From assembly GCA_964459165.1 (NCBI GenBank), contig CAYWKM010000040.1, positions 1 to 17,011 on the forward strand: 17,011 bases of DNA. The letters are read 5' to 3'. The notes beneath the pieces were generated by a model. It had not been told where the DNA came from, did not search any database, and saw only the letters and a list, made by a program, of their open reading frames with translations. Of this stretch, positions 1 to 7,461 are shown one piece after another. This DNA comes from RGIG4074 sp964459165 (GTDB lineage Bacteria > Bacillota > Clostridia > Christensenellales > Borkfalkiaceae). The position numbers were made by a program, and so were the translations under genes. Every line of letters starts with the position of its first letter. Position 1 is the first letter of the stretch.

Positions 1-3000
1 GGCTATACCACTCATACTTGCAGCCGCTGCGGCGCGAGCTATAAAGATAGCTACAAGGCGGCGCTCGGTCACGACTACGATACGGAAAACATCGTCTGGG
101 CTTGGAGTACCGATCACACCTCCGCTACCGCTACGCTTACCTGTAAGAACGACAAAACGCATACCCAAGTAATCGAAGCGACGGTGAAAAAGACGACCGC
201 GCCCGCTGCCTGCGAGGAGACGGGGCTGATTACCTATACGGCTTCGATCACCTTCGACGGCAAAACGTTTACGAACGCAGAGACGGAGACGCTCCCCGCC
301 CTCGGTCACGATTACGATACGGAAAATATCGTTTGGGCTTGGAATACCGATCTTACTTCGGCGACGGCTACGCTTACCTGTAAGAACGACGAAACGCATA
401 CGAAGACCCTAACGGCTGCCGTAACGAGCGAGATCACGAAAGAGGCGACCTATGAAGAAGCGGGGCTTTGCACCTATACCGCGACCGTCGTATTCGAGGG
501 AACCTCTTATACCGATACGGCGACGGAGGAAATTCCCGTTCTTGTCAAGAAAGAAACCGAGGGCTTGGAATTTACCCTCAATGAGGACGGCGAGTCTTAC
601 ACCGTGACGGGGATCGGCACGGCGACGGATACGGAGATCGTCATTCCTTCCACCTATGAGGGACTGCCCGTCACGGCGATCGGAGAAGAAGCCTTTGCTT
701 CCTGCAGAAACGTTACGAGTATAGAAATTCCCGACAGCATCGTTTCTATCGGCATGGACGCCTTTTTTGCTTGTACTTCGCTCACAAGTATCGTCATTCC
801 GGATAGCGTTACTACCATGGGTAAGTTCGTCTTTGAAGAGTGCACCGGTTTAGTCAGCATAAAGCTTTCCAACAGTCTTACCGAACTCGCTTACGGGATG
901 TTCCAGGAATGTCATTCTTTAACGAAGCTCGTCATTCCCGAGGGCGTTACCATCATCGGCGGTTATTTGATTTTGGGTTATCCCTCGTCGCTCCGCAGCA
1001 TTACCATACCGAAGAGTGTGACAGAAGTAGGCTATCGGGTTCTTTCCGGCTTACCCTCTACCGCTAACGTTTATTACGGAGGGACGGAGGAAGAGTGGGA
1101 AGCGTTGGGTCTTTCCTTCCCTGATTCAAATTTAAGTTCTGTTTCTTCCTATGCTACGGTGCATTACAATTGCGAAACAGAGGAAAGCTCCAAGCTGATC
1201 TTCGCGTTGAATGAAGACGGTCTATCTTACAGCATAGTGGGATCTATCGGCGAAGCGGCGGAAATCGTCGTTCCCGACGCCTACGAGGGGCTGCCCGTCA
1301 CGGCGATCGGAAGCAATGCCTTCGCGGGCGATATGGCTATAACGAGCGTTTTCATTCCCGAAAGCGTGACGAGCATCGGCGAAAATGCGTTCTCTTATTG
1401 TCTTGCGCTTACGAGCATCACGGTCGACGAAAACAACGAAAATTATTACAGCGAAAACAACTGCTTAATCGAGAGGGCGACGGGTACGTTGCTGCAAGGT
1501 TGTCAAAACAGCGTCCTTCCGGACGGCGTGACGAGCATCGGCAATTATGCGTTCTACCAATGCAGCGGACTGACGAGCATTGTCATTCCCGACAGCGTGA
1601 CGAGCATCGGCGATTATGCGTTCTATCAATGCAGCGGATTGACGAGCGTGACAATCGGAAACGGCGTAACGAGCATCGGCGATTCTGCGTTCTATCAATG
1701 CAGCGGACTGACGAGCGTCACAATCGGAAACGGCGTGAAGAGCATCGGTGATGAGGCGTTCTATTATTGCTATAAATTGGTTGAGGTTTACAACTTATCC
1801 TCTTTGACGATTACGGCGGGAGATATCGATAACGGCTATGTCGGAACTTACGCAAAGAATATTTATACGTCGAAAGATTCGGAAAGTAAGATCTTTATGC
1901 AAGGGGATTATCAGTTCTATGTAGACGGCGATGAAATTTATTTAATCGGCTATCAAGGGAGCGAAACCGACCTGATTCTGCCCGATGATTATCAAGGAAA
2001 AGCGTATCAAATTAATCAATATGCGTTCTATCAATGCGGTGAACTGACGAGCGTTGTCATTCCCGACGGGGTGACGAGTATCGGTTCTTATGCGTTTTAT
2101 GAATGTAGCGGACTTACGGGAGACTTGATAATCCCCGACAGCGTGACAAGCATCGGCGAATATGCGCTCTATTGGTGTAGTAGACTGACGAGCATTACGA
2201 TTGGGAACAGCGTAACAAGTATCGGGTCTAATGCATTCTATAATTGCAGCGGACTTACGGGAGACTTGATAATCCCCGAAAGCGTGACAAGCATCGGCGA
2301 AAATGCGTTCTGTATTTGCAACGGACTTACGGGAGACTTGGTAATTCCCGACAGCGTGACGAGTATCGGTGATTGGGCATTCTATAATTGCAGTGGACTG
2401 ACGAGCGTGACAATCGGAAACAGAGTGACAAGCATCGGCGAATATGCGTTCGCTCATTGCTATGGACTGACGAGCGTTGTCATTCCCGACAGCGTGGAGA
2501 GTATCGGATCTTATGCGTTCGGTTATTGCACCTCGCTGACAAGTATTGATATTCCCGACAACGTGACGAGTATCGGTGATTGGGCGTTCGCAGGATGTAG
2601 CGGGCTGACAAGCGTAACGATCGGAAACGGCGTGACGAGCATCGGCGATTATGCGTTCCAATACTGCAGCGGGCTGACGAGTGTCGTAATTCCCAATAGC
2701 GTGGAGAGCATTGGAGACAATGCGTTCGAGGGATGTAGCAGCCTTGCGAGCGTGACAATCGGAAGCGGCGTGACGACGATCGGTTATGGGGCGTTCGAGG
2801 GTTGTTCCTCGCTGACAAGCGTGACAATTGGGAGCAGCGTGACGAGCATCGGTGATTGGGCATTCTATGATTGCAGCGGATTGACCGGCGATTTGGTCAT
2901 TCCCGACAGCGTGGAAAGTATCGGATCTTATGCGTTCAGTTATTGCAGCGGGCTGACAAGCGTGACGATTGGAAGTGGCGTGACGAGCATTGGTGACAAT

Positions 3001-3555
3001 GCGTTCTCCAGATGCGAAGGACTGACGGGAAAGTTGGTCATTCCCGACAGCGTGGAAAGTATCGGATCTAATGCGTTCGGTTATTGCAGCGGGCTGACAA
3101 GCGTGACGATTGGAAGTGGCGTGACGAGCATCGGCGATTATGCATTCTATTGGTGCACTGGACTTACGGGCGAGTTGGTGATCCCCGACAGCGTGGAGAG
3201 CATCGGTTTTTATGCGTTCCAATATTGCAATGAACTGACAAGCTTGACAATCGGAAACAGAGTGACGAGTATTGGCGAAGGCGCGTTCTATTTCTGCACT
3301 GGACTTACGGGCGAGTTGGTGATCCCCGACGGCGTGACGAACATTGATTCTTGGGCTTTCTATGGCTGCAATGGACTGACGAGTATCGTGATACCGAACA
3401 GTGTGAAGAGCATCGGCGATTCTGCGTTCTGTGATTGCAACTATCTCACCGATATCTATTACACGGGTACGGAAGAGGAATGGAACACGATTGAAAAGTC
3501 AAACGCTGGAATTTCCGACAATGTGACGATTACTTTTAATGACACAGCGGAGTAA
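1..3555 (+). CDS. BspA-type leucine-rich-repeat surface protein, 5' partial
   Basis: The frame is open from base 1, so the gene starts before the window; a GTG at 184 is internal. About 1184 codons are visible. The N-terminal part has repeats of 79 residues (near 64-300 and 301-537) with LGHDYDTEN, WAW and TLTCKND motifs, preceded by a CSRCG pair of cysteines. The rest is LRR_5 (BspA/Treponema type) repeats of 23-24 residues with the core IPDSVTSIGxxAFxxCSGLTS. Three LRR blocks each open with a beta-rich cap (LNEDGxSY...YEGLPVTAIG), and two arrays close with YY-G-TEEEW modules, so the protein looks built by duplication. BspA-type proteins are usually secreted or cell-surface adhesins that bind host or microbial ligands. 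The signal peptide would lie outside the window, and I see no LPXTG anchor or C-terminal membrane segment. A terminator follows at 3589. Family assignment is sure; ligand and anchoring are unknown. Confidence 0.93.
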   Translation, partial: GYTTHTCSRCGASYKDSYKAALGHDYDTENIVWAWSTDHTSATATLTCKNDKTHTQVIEATVKKTTAPAACEETGLITYTASITFDGKTFTNAETETLPALGHDYDTENIVWAWNTDLTSATATLTCKNDETHTKTLTAAVTSEITKEATYEEAGLCTYTATVVFEGTSYTDTATEEIPVLVKKETEGLEFTLNEDGESYTVTGIGTATDTEIVIPSTYEGLPVTAIGEEAFASCRNVTSIEIPDSIVSIGMDAFFACTSLTSIVIPDSVTTMGKFVFEECTGLVSIKLSNSLTELAYGMFQECHSLTKLVIPEGVTIIGGYLILGYPSSLRSITIPKSVTEVGYRVLSGLPSTANVYYGGTEEEWEALGLSFPDSNLSSVSSYATVHYNCETEESSKLIFALNEDGLSYSIVGSIGEAAEIVVPDAYEGLPVTAIGSNAFAGDMAITSVFIPESVTSIGENAFSYCLALTSITVDENNENYYSENNCLIERATGTLLQGCQNSVLPDGVTSIGNYAFYQCSGLTSIVIPDSVTSIGDYAFYQCSGLTSVTIGNGVTSIGDSAFYQCSGLTSVTIGNGVKSIGDEAFYYCYKLVEVYNLSSLTITAGDIDNGYVGTYAKNIYTSKDSESKIFMQGDYQFYVDGDEIYLIGYQGSETDLILPDDYQGKAYQINQYAFYQCGELTSVVIPDGVTSIGSYAFYECSGLTGDLIIPDSVTSIGEYALYWCSRLTSITIGNSVTSIGSNAFYNCSGLTGDLIIPESVTSIGENAFCICNGLTGDLVIPDSVTSIGDWAFYNCSGLTSVTIGNRVTSIGEYAFAHCYGLTSVVIPDSVESIGSYAFGYCTSLTSIDIPDNVTSIGDWAFAGCSGLTSVTIGNGVTSIGDYAFQYCSGLTSVVIPNSVESIGDNAFEGCSSLASVTIGSGVTTIGYGAFEGCSSLTSVTIGSSVTSIGDWAFYDCSGLTGDLVIPDSVESIGSYAFSYCSGLTSVTIGSGVTSIGDNAFSRCEGLTGKLVIPDSVESIGSNAFGYCSGLTSVTIGSGVTSIGDYAFYWCTGLTGELVIPDSVESIGFYAFQYCNELTSLTIGNRVTSIGEGAFYFCTGLTGELVIPDGVTNIDSWAFYGCNGLTSIVIPNSVKSIGDSAFCDCNYLTDIYYTGTEEEWNTIEKSNAGISDNVTITFNDTAE
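2893..3131 (+). repeat. 141-bp higher-order tandem repeat inside the LRR gene
   Basis: A 98-bp stretch at 2893-2990 recurs at 3034-3131 with only two differences by eye, offset 141 bp (47 codons). The same 141-bp offset links the segments at 3154 and 3295 (GLTGELVIPD units). The unit alternates a 24-residue repeat (GLTGxLVIPDSVESIG) with a 23-residue repeat (GLTSVTIGSGVTSIG). The near-identity at DNA level, including silent positions, points to recent duplication or gene conversion. Confidence 0.85.
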
Positions 3556-3588
3556 AAGAGCGTAATCGACAAAGCGAAAAAGAAGAAG

Positions 3589-3622
3589 CCGCCCTTCCCG
3601 AACGGGAAGGGCGGTCTTTTCC
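3589..3622 (+). terminator. Intrinsic terminator of the LRR gene
   Basis: A perfect 12-bp stem (CCGCCCTTCCCG with CGGGAAGGGCGG, 3589-3600 and 3603-3614) encloses a two-base AA gap, so the innermost pairs must open to form the loop. It is followed by TCTTTTCC and lies 34 bp after the LRR stop codon. Confidence 0.88.
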
Positions 3623-3776
3623 TCTGTTTTCCGCTATCAACAGACAGGAAAAATCATTTTAATCGGAGGCGGGCGAAAGGGAAATTCGGAGAGAGCTTTC
3701 TTTTCCGGCAATGGAGACGTCATGACAAAATCGATATCGGATTTGCAGCAAATCGCTTTATCGAGGTCGTAAGAAA

Positions 3777-3805
3777 TTGACTTTTCCCTTAAATTTCGAT
3801 ATAAT
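3777..3805 (+). promoter_or_regulatory. Sigma-A-type promoter of the fic gene
   Basis: TTGACT at 3777-3782 and TATAAT at 3800-3805 are separated by 17 bp. The predicted transcript starts near 3812, giving a leader of about 23 nt that contains the GGAGG at 3822-3826. The fic gene is therefore transcribed independently of the LRR gene. Confidence 0.85.
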
Positions 3806-3834
3806 ATAAGGGATAACTATCGGAGGTAAGGGAT

Positions 3835-4881
3835 ATGAGAAGCTTTAACTATTCCGCCATTCAATACATGAAATGGGATCAAGAGGTCATCGGTATGATT
3901 GCCGCCGTCTATAAAGAGGCGGGAAAACAAGAAATATCCCTCAAACAGCGACCCGAAAAGCTTAAAAAGCTGATTGAGATTGCAAAGATACAGAGTACGG
4001 AAAGCTCCAATGCCATCGAGGGCATAAAGACCACGAATACAAGATTAAAACAAATTGCCCTTGAAAAGACGGCTCCGCGAAATCGTGACGAAAAAGAGAT
4101 CGCGGGCTATCGGGACGTTCTCAATATCATTCACGAGAACTTTGACGTTATTCCCGTTACGCAAAGCTATATTTTGCAGCTCCATAAAACTATGTACGGT
4201 CATCTGAACAATGCGTTGGCGGGCAAAACAAAAAACGTTCAAAATTATATTTCGGCTACCTATCCCGACGGACATGCGGAAACGCTATTTACTCCGCTTG
4301 CGCCGTTTGAAACGCCGGAAGCCTTGGATAGAATTTGCGAGGAATACAACCGAGCGATAGGCAATAACGAAGCAGAACCGTTGATTTTAATCCCCGTATT
4401 TATTCACGATTTTCTCTGTATTCATCCGTTTAACGACGGCAACGGACGAATGAGCCGATTGCTTACAACGCTATTGCTGTATCAAAACGGTTTTTATATC
4501 GGTAAATATATTTCCTTGGAAGAGAAGATCGCTAAAAATAAAGATTTATATTACGATGCGCTCGCTAAATCGCAAGTGGGCTGGCACGAGGGAAAAGACG
4601 ACGCTACGGCGTTCATAAAATATCTGCTTGGGACGATTCTCGCCGCCTATAAGGATTTTTCAGATAGGTTTGAGCTGATTCAGGATCATTTATCCGCACG
4701 GGAAACGGTCAGAAAGGCAACCATGAAAAAAATCGGCAGATTTACCAAGCAGGATATCGAAGAGCTTTGTCCGTCGCTTAGCGTCAGCTCGATCGAGAGC
4801 GGACTTAGAAAACTCGTCGAGGAAGGCGAATTAAAAAAAGAAGGCGTGGGAAGAGCGACAAAATATTACAGGTTAACGTAA
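3835..4881 (+). CDS. Fic family protein (AMP-transferase) with C-terminal winged helix
   Basis: A 348-residue Fic protein. The catalytic motif HPFNDGNGRMSR (residues 197-208) is the complete Fic signature, with His197 as the expected catalytic base and Asp201, Asn203 and Arg205/Arg208 for metal and nucleotide phosphates. An N-terminal inhibitory motif (Ser58-x3-Glu62-Gly63) marks a class II Fic, which carries its own inhibitory helix, so no separate antitoxin is needed. The last ~60 residues (TKQDIEELCPSLSVSSIESG, then a basic wing ending KYYRLT) look like a winged helix-turn-helix. Known members AMPylate proteins; the target here is unknown. The start is set by GGAGG 8 nt upstream of ATG. 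It may act as a regulated AMPylator/deAMPylator or as a toxin-like enzyme. A relic of an LRR gene follows the stop codon in the same frame. Confidence 0.93.
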   Translation: MRSFNYSAIQYMKWDQEVIGMIAAVYKEAGKQEISLKQRPEKLKKLIEIAKIQSTESSNAIEGIKTTNTRLKQIALEKTAPRNRDEKEIAGYRDVLNIIHENFDVIPVTQSYILQLHKTMYGHLNNALAGKTKNVQNYISATYPDGHAETLFTPLAPFETPEALDRICEEYNRAIGNNEAEPLILIPVFIHDFLCIHPFNDGNGRMSRLLTTLLLYQNGFYIGKYISLEEKIAKNKDLYYDALAKSQVGWHEGKDDATAFIKYLLGTILAAYKDFSDRFELIQDHLSARETVRKATMKKIGRFTKQDIEELCPSLSVSSIESGLRKLVEEGELKKEGVGRATKYYRLT

Positions 4882-4944
4882 TCGACCGCTCAAATCCCCG
4901 ACAGCGTTACCATTCATTATCCTTCGACGGAAGAAGACGATTGA
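4882..4944 (+). pseudogene. Relic of a BspA-type LRR protein C-terminus
   Basis: Directly after the fic stop codon, and in the same frame, the DNA reads STAQIPDSVTIHYPSTEEDD then TGA. IPDSVT is the LRR_5 core motif, and VTIHY followed by an acidic Thr/Glu tail is how BspA-type arrays end; compare NVTITFNDTAE at the end of the intact gene upstream and ATVHYNCETEE inside it. It has no start codon or ribosome binding site. It is best read as the surviving tail of a second LRR gene whose body was lost or replaced by the fic segment. Confidence 0.72.
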
Positions 4945-5307
4945 TGATCATGAAGTCCCCTCGTTAAAAAAGCAAACGGATCAAAAAGAAATTTCCGTAC
5001 GACGCGCGCCCCAAAGGTTTGTTTAACCTTTGGGGCGCATATTCAATACCGTACCTTTTCCCTTTATTTGATTCGGAGAAACTAAAAAAAATCTATCGAC
5101 GTTTCCTCTCCCCCCCTTGCGGCGTTTCGGTCGACGGGGGCGTTTTTTCGACGAACAAGCTTTTTTAAAGTAAAAAAGCGCGAAGAGCTCGCGCGTTCTT
5201 TCCTTAAAAAATCCCTTTCGATTCAATATATTATATATACCCCGTTTTTGAATAAAATAAACGCAATTTTTTTTAATTTCCCCTCGCCTTTTTTTCATAT
5301 ATTTCGT
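4945..5307. other. Intergenic region without a recognisable gene
   Basis: No open frame here has a credible start, ribosome binding site or protein-like composition on either strand. The stretch holds a perfect 14-bp inverted repeat (5006-5038), a small GC hairpin (GCGCGA/TCGCGC at 5178-5194) flanked by A and T runs, and AT-rich DNA leading into the hsp20 promoter. No clear intrinsic terminator for fic was found. Confidence 0.6.
5006..5038. repeat. Perfect 14-bp inverted repeat
   Basis: GCGCCCCAAAGGTT (5006-5019) and AACCTTTGGGGCGC (5025-5038) pair perfectly around a TGTTT loop. Neither side has an immediate T tract: the plus side continues ATATTCAATACC, and the minus side reaches a T-rich run only after about 15 nt. 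It could be an imperfect terminator after fic, an RNA processing or stability hairpin, or a protein-binding site. Confidence 0.7.
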
Positions 5308-5336
5308 TTGATTTTCTGAAATAACGTTGATAATAT
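5308..5336 (+). promoter_or_regulatory. Sigma-A-type promoter of hsp20
   Basis: TTGATT (5308-5313) and TAATAT (5331-5336) are 17 bp apart. The leader to the ATG at 5431 is about 85-90 nt and is much richer in G and C than the AT-rich DNA before it, with pairing segments such as AGCCGC (5358-5363) and GCGGCT (5383-5388). No CIRCE operator (TTAGCACTC-N9-GAGTGCTAA) is present, so HrcA control at this site is unlikely. Confidence 0.7.
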
Positions 5337-5430
5337 AAGTGAACAAAGGAAGCGGCAAGCCGCCGACAAGAAATCGGGCGCCGCGGCTCCCCAAGTTATA
5401 AACCATATGACAGGAAGGAGATTTTAGATT

Positions 5431-5844
5431 ATGAAACATTATTTACAGACAAGAAATAACAACTCTTACGACCTTTTCGACGCTTTTGACGATTTTTTCA
5501 AACCTATGTTCTATGACGAAGCAAAAGAATTGCGGACGAACATCAAAGAGACGGAAACGAATTACGAATTGGATTTGGAGATGCCCGGTTACAGCAAGGA
5601 CCAGATTAAAATTTCATTGGAAAACGGCTATCTCACCGTGAGCGGAACCAAACAGCAGAAGGAAGAAAACGAGAAGCGCTATTTGAGAAGAGAAATCTCG
5701 GAGAACTGCCAGAGAAGCTACTACGTGGGTTCTAACGTCACGCAGGATCAGATCAAGGCGAAATACGTCAACGGCATTTTAAGCCTTATCGTGCCCAAAG
5801 AACAGCCCAAACAAAAGACCGACAGCTTTATCGAAATCGAATAA
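5431..5844 (+). CDS. Small heat shock protein (Hsp20/alpha-crystallin family)
   Basis: A 137-residue cytoplasmic ATP-independent holdase. A short N-terminal arm rich in Phe and Asp (DLFDAFDDFF) precedes the alpha-crystallin domain at about residues 36-124. This contains the usual ELDLEMPGYSKDQIKISLEN strand region, NGYLTVSG, and the end-of-domain VNGILSLIVPK with the G-x-L signature (Gly115, Leu117). The C-terminus FIEIE carries the IxI motif (Ile134, Ile136) that docks into neighbouring subunits. Length is normal for clostridial Hsp20 (Hsp18-like). A strong GGAAGGAG lies 10 nt before the ATG. The gene is monocistronic, between its own promoter and a terminator at 5865. The role is to bind unfolding proteins during stress. 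Confidence 0.96.
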   Translation: MKHYLQTRNNNSYDLFDAFDDFFKPMFYDEAKELRTNIKETETNYELDLEMPGYSKDQIKISLENGYLTVSGTKQQKEENEKRYLRREISENCQRSYYVGSNVTQDQIKAKYVNGILSLIVPKEQPKQKTDSFIEIE

Positions 5845-5864
5845 GAAAAGCCCGTAAAAGGGAT

Positions 5865-5904
5865 AAGGGGATTGGAAAACAGCTTTCCGATCCCCTTTCT
5901 TTTC
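5865..5904 (+). terminator. Intrinsic terminator of hsp20
   Basis: A 14-bp stem (AAGGGGATTGGAAA at 5865-5878 with TTTCCGATCCCCTT at 5884-5897, one G-U pair) has a 5-nt loop and is followed by TCTTTTC. It starts 20 bp after the hsp20 stop codon. Confidence 0.88.
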
Positions 5905-5907
5905 ATC

Positions 5908-5940
5908 AAAAAAACTATCCCCGTTTTATAGAACGGGGAT
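5908..5940 (-). terminator. Intrinsic terminator of the araDA operon
   Basis: On the minus strand ATCCCCGTT and AACGGGGAT (5932-5940 and 5917-5925) form a 9-bp stem with a 6-nt loop, followed by AG and a run of seven T (A7 at 5908-5914 on the plus strand). It faces the hsp20 terminator; the two together insulate the convergent units. Confidence 0.85.
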
Positions 5941-5967
5941 AAAATGTCAGCGAATGTCAGCGACGGA

Positions 5968-7425
5968 TTATTTGATCTTATAGATCGCGTCGGAATACAT
6001 GAGCTGCTTCTTGAATTCGTTGATCTCGGTATTCTCGTCGATGACGATCACCTCGAGTCCCATCATGTTGCCGAGGTCGATCATATCCTGCATGGTGAGG
6101 ACGGAAGAAACCACGGTATGATGCGCGCCGCCCGCATAGATCCAAGCGGCAACGCCCGTCTTGAAATTGGGCTTATAATGCCACATCAGTCCCGCGACGG
6201 GAAGCTTCGGCATCGCCTTGGGATATTTGATGATCTCGATCTTCTGAATGATGAGTCTCATTCTGTTGCCCATATCGATCATGGAGACGGCGACGCCTTC
6301 GGGAGATTCGAGTCCTTCAAATACGAGGCGGGCGGGATCGCTCTTTCCGCCGATTCCGAGAGGATGCACCTGAATTTCCGGTTGAGTTCCCGCAAATTGA
6401 GGGGAAACTTCAAGCATATGCGCGCCGAGGCAGGCTTCGCGAGGGAAGTCGTAGGTATAGTCTTCCATAAGACCCGTTCCCTTCTGCCCCGCCATATACT
6501 GCATGACTGCGCCGAGCGCGGCGACCTTCCAATCGCCCTCCGCGCCGAAGCCGTAGCCCTGTCTCTGCAAATCCTGAATCGCGAGACCGGGGAGCTGATT
6601 CAAGCCGTGGAGCGCGCCGAAATGATCGACGATACCGATATATCCGCCCTTTTCTTCGCAGAATTTCTTGATGGCTACTTCATATTTTGCCTGTTCGCGC
6701 ACGACGTCGATTCTGTCGGTGCCCATTTTATAAAGCTTGGCGTATTCCGCCATTTGAGCGTCCACTTCTTCCTCGGTTACAACGTCGATGTACTCGACGA
6801 GATCGCCGATAGGATAGTAATCGACCTGCCAACCGAGATTGATATGCGTATCGATCTTATCGCCTTCGGTGACGGCAACGTCTCTCATGTTATCGGAGAA
6901 GCGGCAGACCTTTACCTTCTTGGAGAAGGCAATGCCGGCGGCCGCCTTACACCATGCGGCGAGCTGTGCGATCGCCGCTTCGTCTTTATAGTAACCGACG
7001 ATTACCTTGTTGTCCATTCTGAGACGGGAAACGATATATCCGAATTCCCTGTCGCCGTGAGCCGCCTGATTCTCGTTCATGAAATCCATGTCGATGGTAT
7101 CATAAGGCAATTCGTTATTATATTGCGTTGCGAAGTGGCACATGGGCTTTTGAAGCTTGGTGAGACCGCGAATCCACATCTTTGCCGGAGAGAAGGTATG
7201 GCACCATGTGATGATACCGATACAGTCGTCGTCTGCGTTTACCTGTTTAACGGCGGCTTCGACTTCGTCCGAGCTCTTGCAGGTCGTAAGATATTTTACG
7301 GTAACGGGCATTCTCTCGTTGATATATTCCGCCATTTCTTCGGAATGCGCCGCAACGTGCTGCAACGTTTCCGCGCCATAGAGAGTCTGAGAGCCTGTAA
7401 TCCAATAAACAACTTTTTCTTTCAT
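5968..7425 (-). CDS. araA: L-arabinose isomerase
   Basis: Cytoplasmic Mn2+-dependent enzyme converting L-arabinose to L-ribulose, the first step of arabinose catabolism. The 485-residue product has family hallmarks throughout: WITGSQTLYG at the N-terminus, AAHGDREFGYI near 121-131, FGAEGDWKVAALG near 293-305, HMLEV near 336-340, VHPLGIGGKSDPARL near 353-367 and AGGAHHTVVS near 431-440. By alignment from memory with E. coli AraA, the metal and active-site residues are Glu296, Glu339, His354 and one of His435/436; all are present. I chose the ATG at 7425 because AGAGG lies about 10 nt upstream and MKEKVVYWITGSQ is the family N-terminus; an in-frame ATG at 7458 would add 11 Lys-rich residues. 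It lies 36 nt after araD and ends at a terminator. Confidence 0.97.
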   Translation of the reverse strand: MKEKVVYWITGSQTLYGAETLQHVAAHSEEMAEYINERMPVTVKYLTTCKSSDEVEAAVKQVNADDDCIGIITWCHTFSPAKMWIRGLTKLQKPMCHFATQYNNELPYDTIDMDFMNENQAAHGDREFGYIVSRLRMDNKVIVGYYKDEAAIAQLAAWCKAAAGIAFSKKVKVCRFSDNMRDVAVTEGDKIDTHINLGWQVDYYPIGDLVEYIDVVTEEEVDAQMAEYAKLYKMGTDRIDVVREQAKYEVAIKKFCEEKGGYIGIVDHFGALHGLNQLPGLAIQDLQRQGYGFGAEGDWKVAALGAVMQYMAGQKGTGLMEDYTYDFPREACLGAHMLEVSPQFAGTQPEIQVHPLGIGGKSDPARLVFEGLESPEGVAVSMIDMGNRMRLIIQKIEIIKYPKAMPKLPVAGLMWHYKPNFKTGVAAWIYAGGAHHTVVSSVLTMQDMIDLGNMMGLEVIVIDENTEINEFKKQLMYSDAIYKIK

Positions 7426-7461
7426 TTTAAAAATACCTCTTTTTTTTATTTTTTTCAAAAA

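Noticed and set aside
1942..3222. Long minus-strand open frame (426 codons) opposite the LRR repeats
   Set aside because: It exists because the repeat unit is a multiple of three and lacks stops on the other strand; its product is a monotonous RHAVGNDNARQ repeat with no ribosome binding site.
3640..3810. Minus-strand frame upstream of fic reading SISYDLDKAICCKSDIDFVM and onward to FPVC
   Set aside because: About 57 codons are open and the sequence looks mildly protein-like, but it overlaps the fic promoter, has no upstream start codon or ribosome site, and matches no family I know. It could be another relic; evidence is too thin.
5337..5430. CIRCE operator upstream of hsp20
   Set aside because: No TTAGCACTC or GAGTGCTAA arm is present.
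5023..5439. Minus-strand frame of 138 codons between fic and hsp20
   Set aside because: Composition is non-protein-like (basic runs from AT/GC-rich intergenic DNA), it begins inside the hsp20 start region, and no Shine-Dalgarno precedes it.
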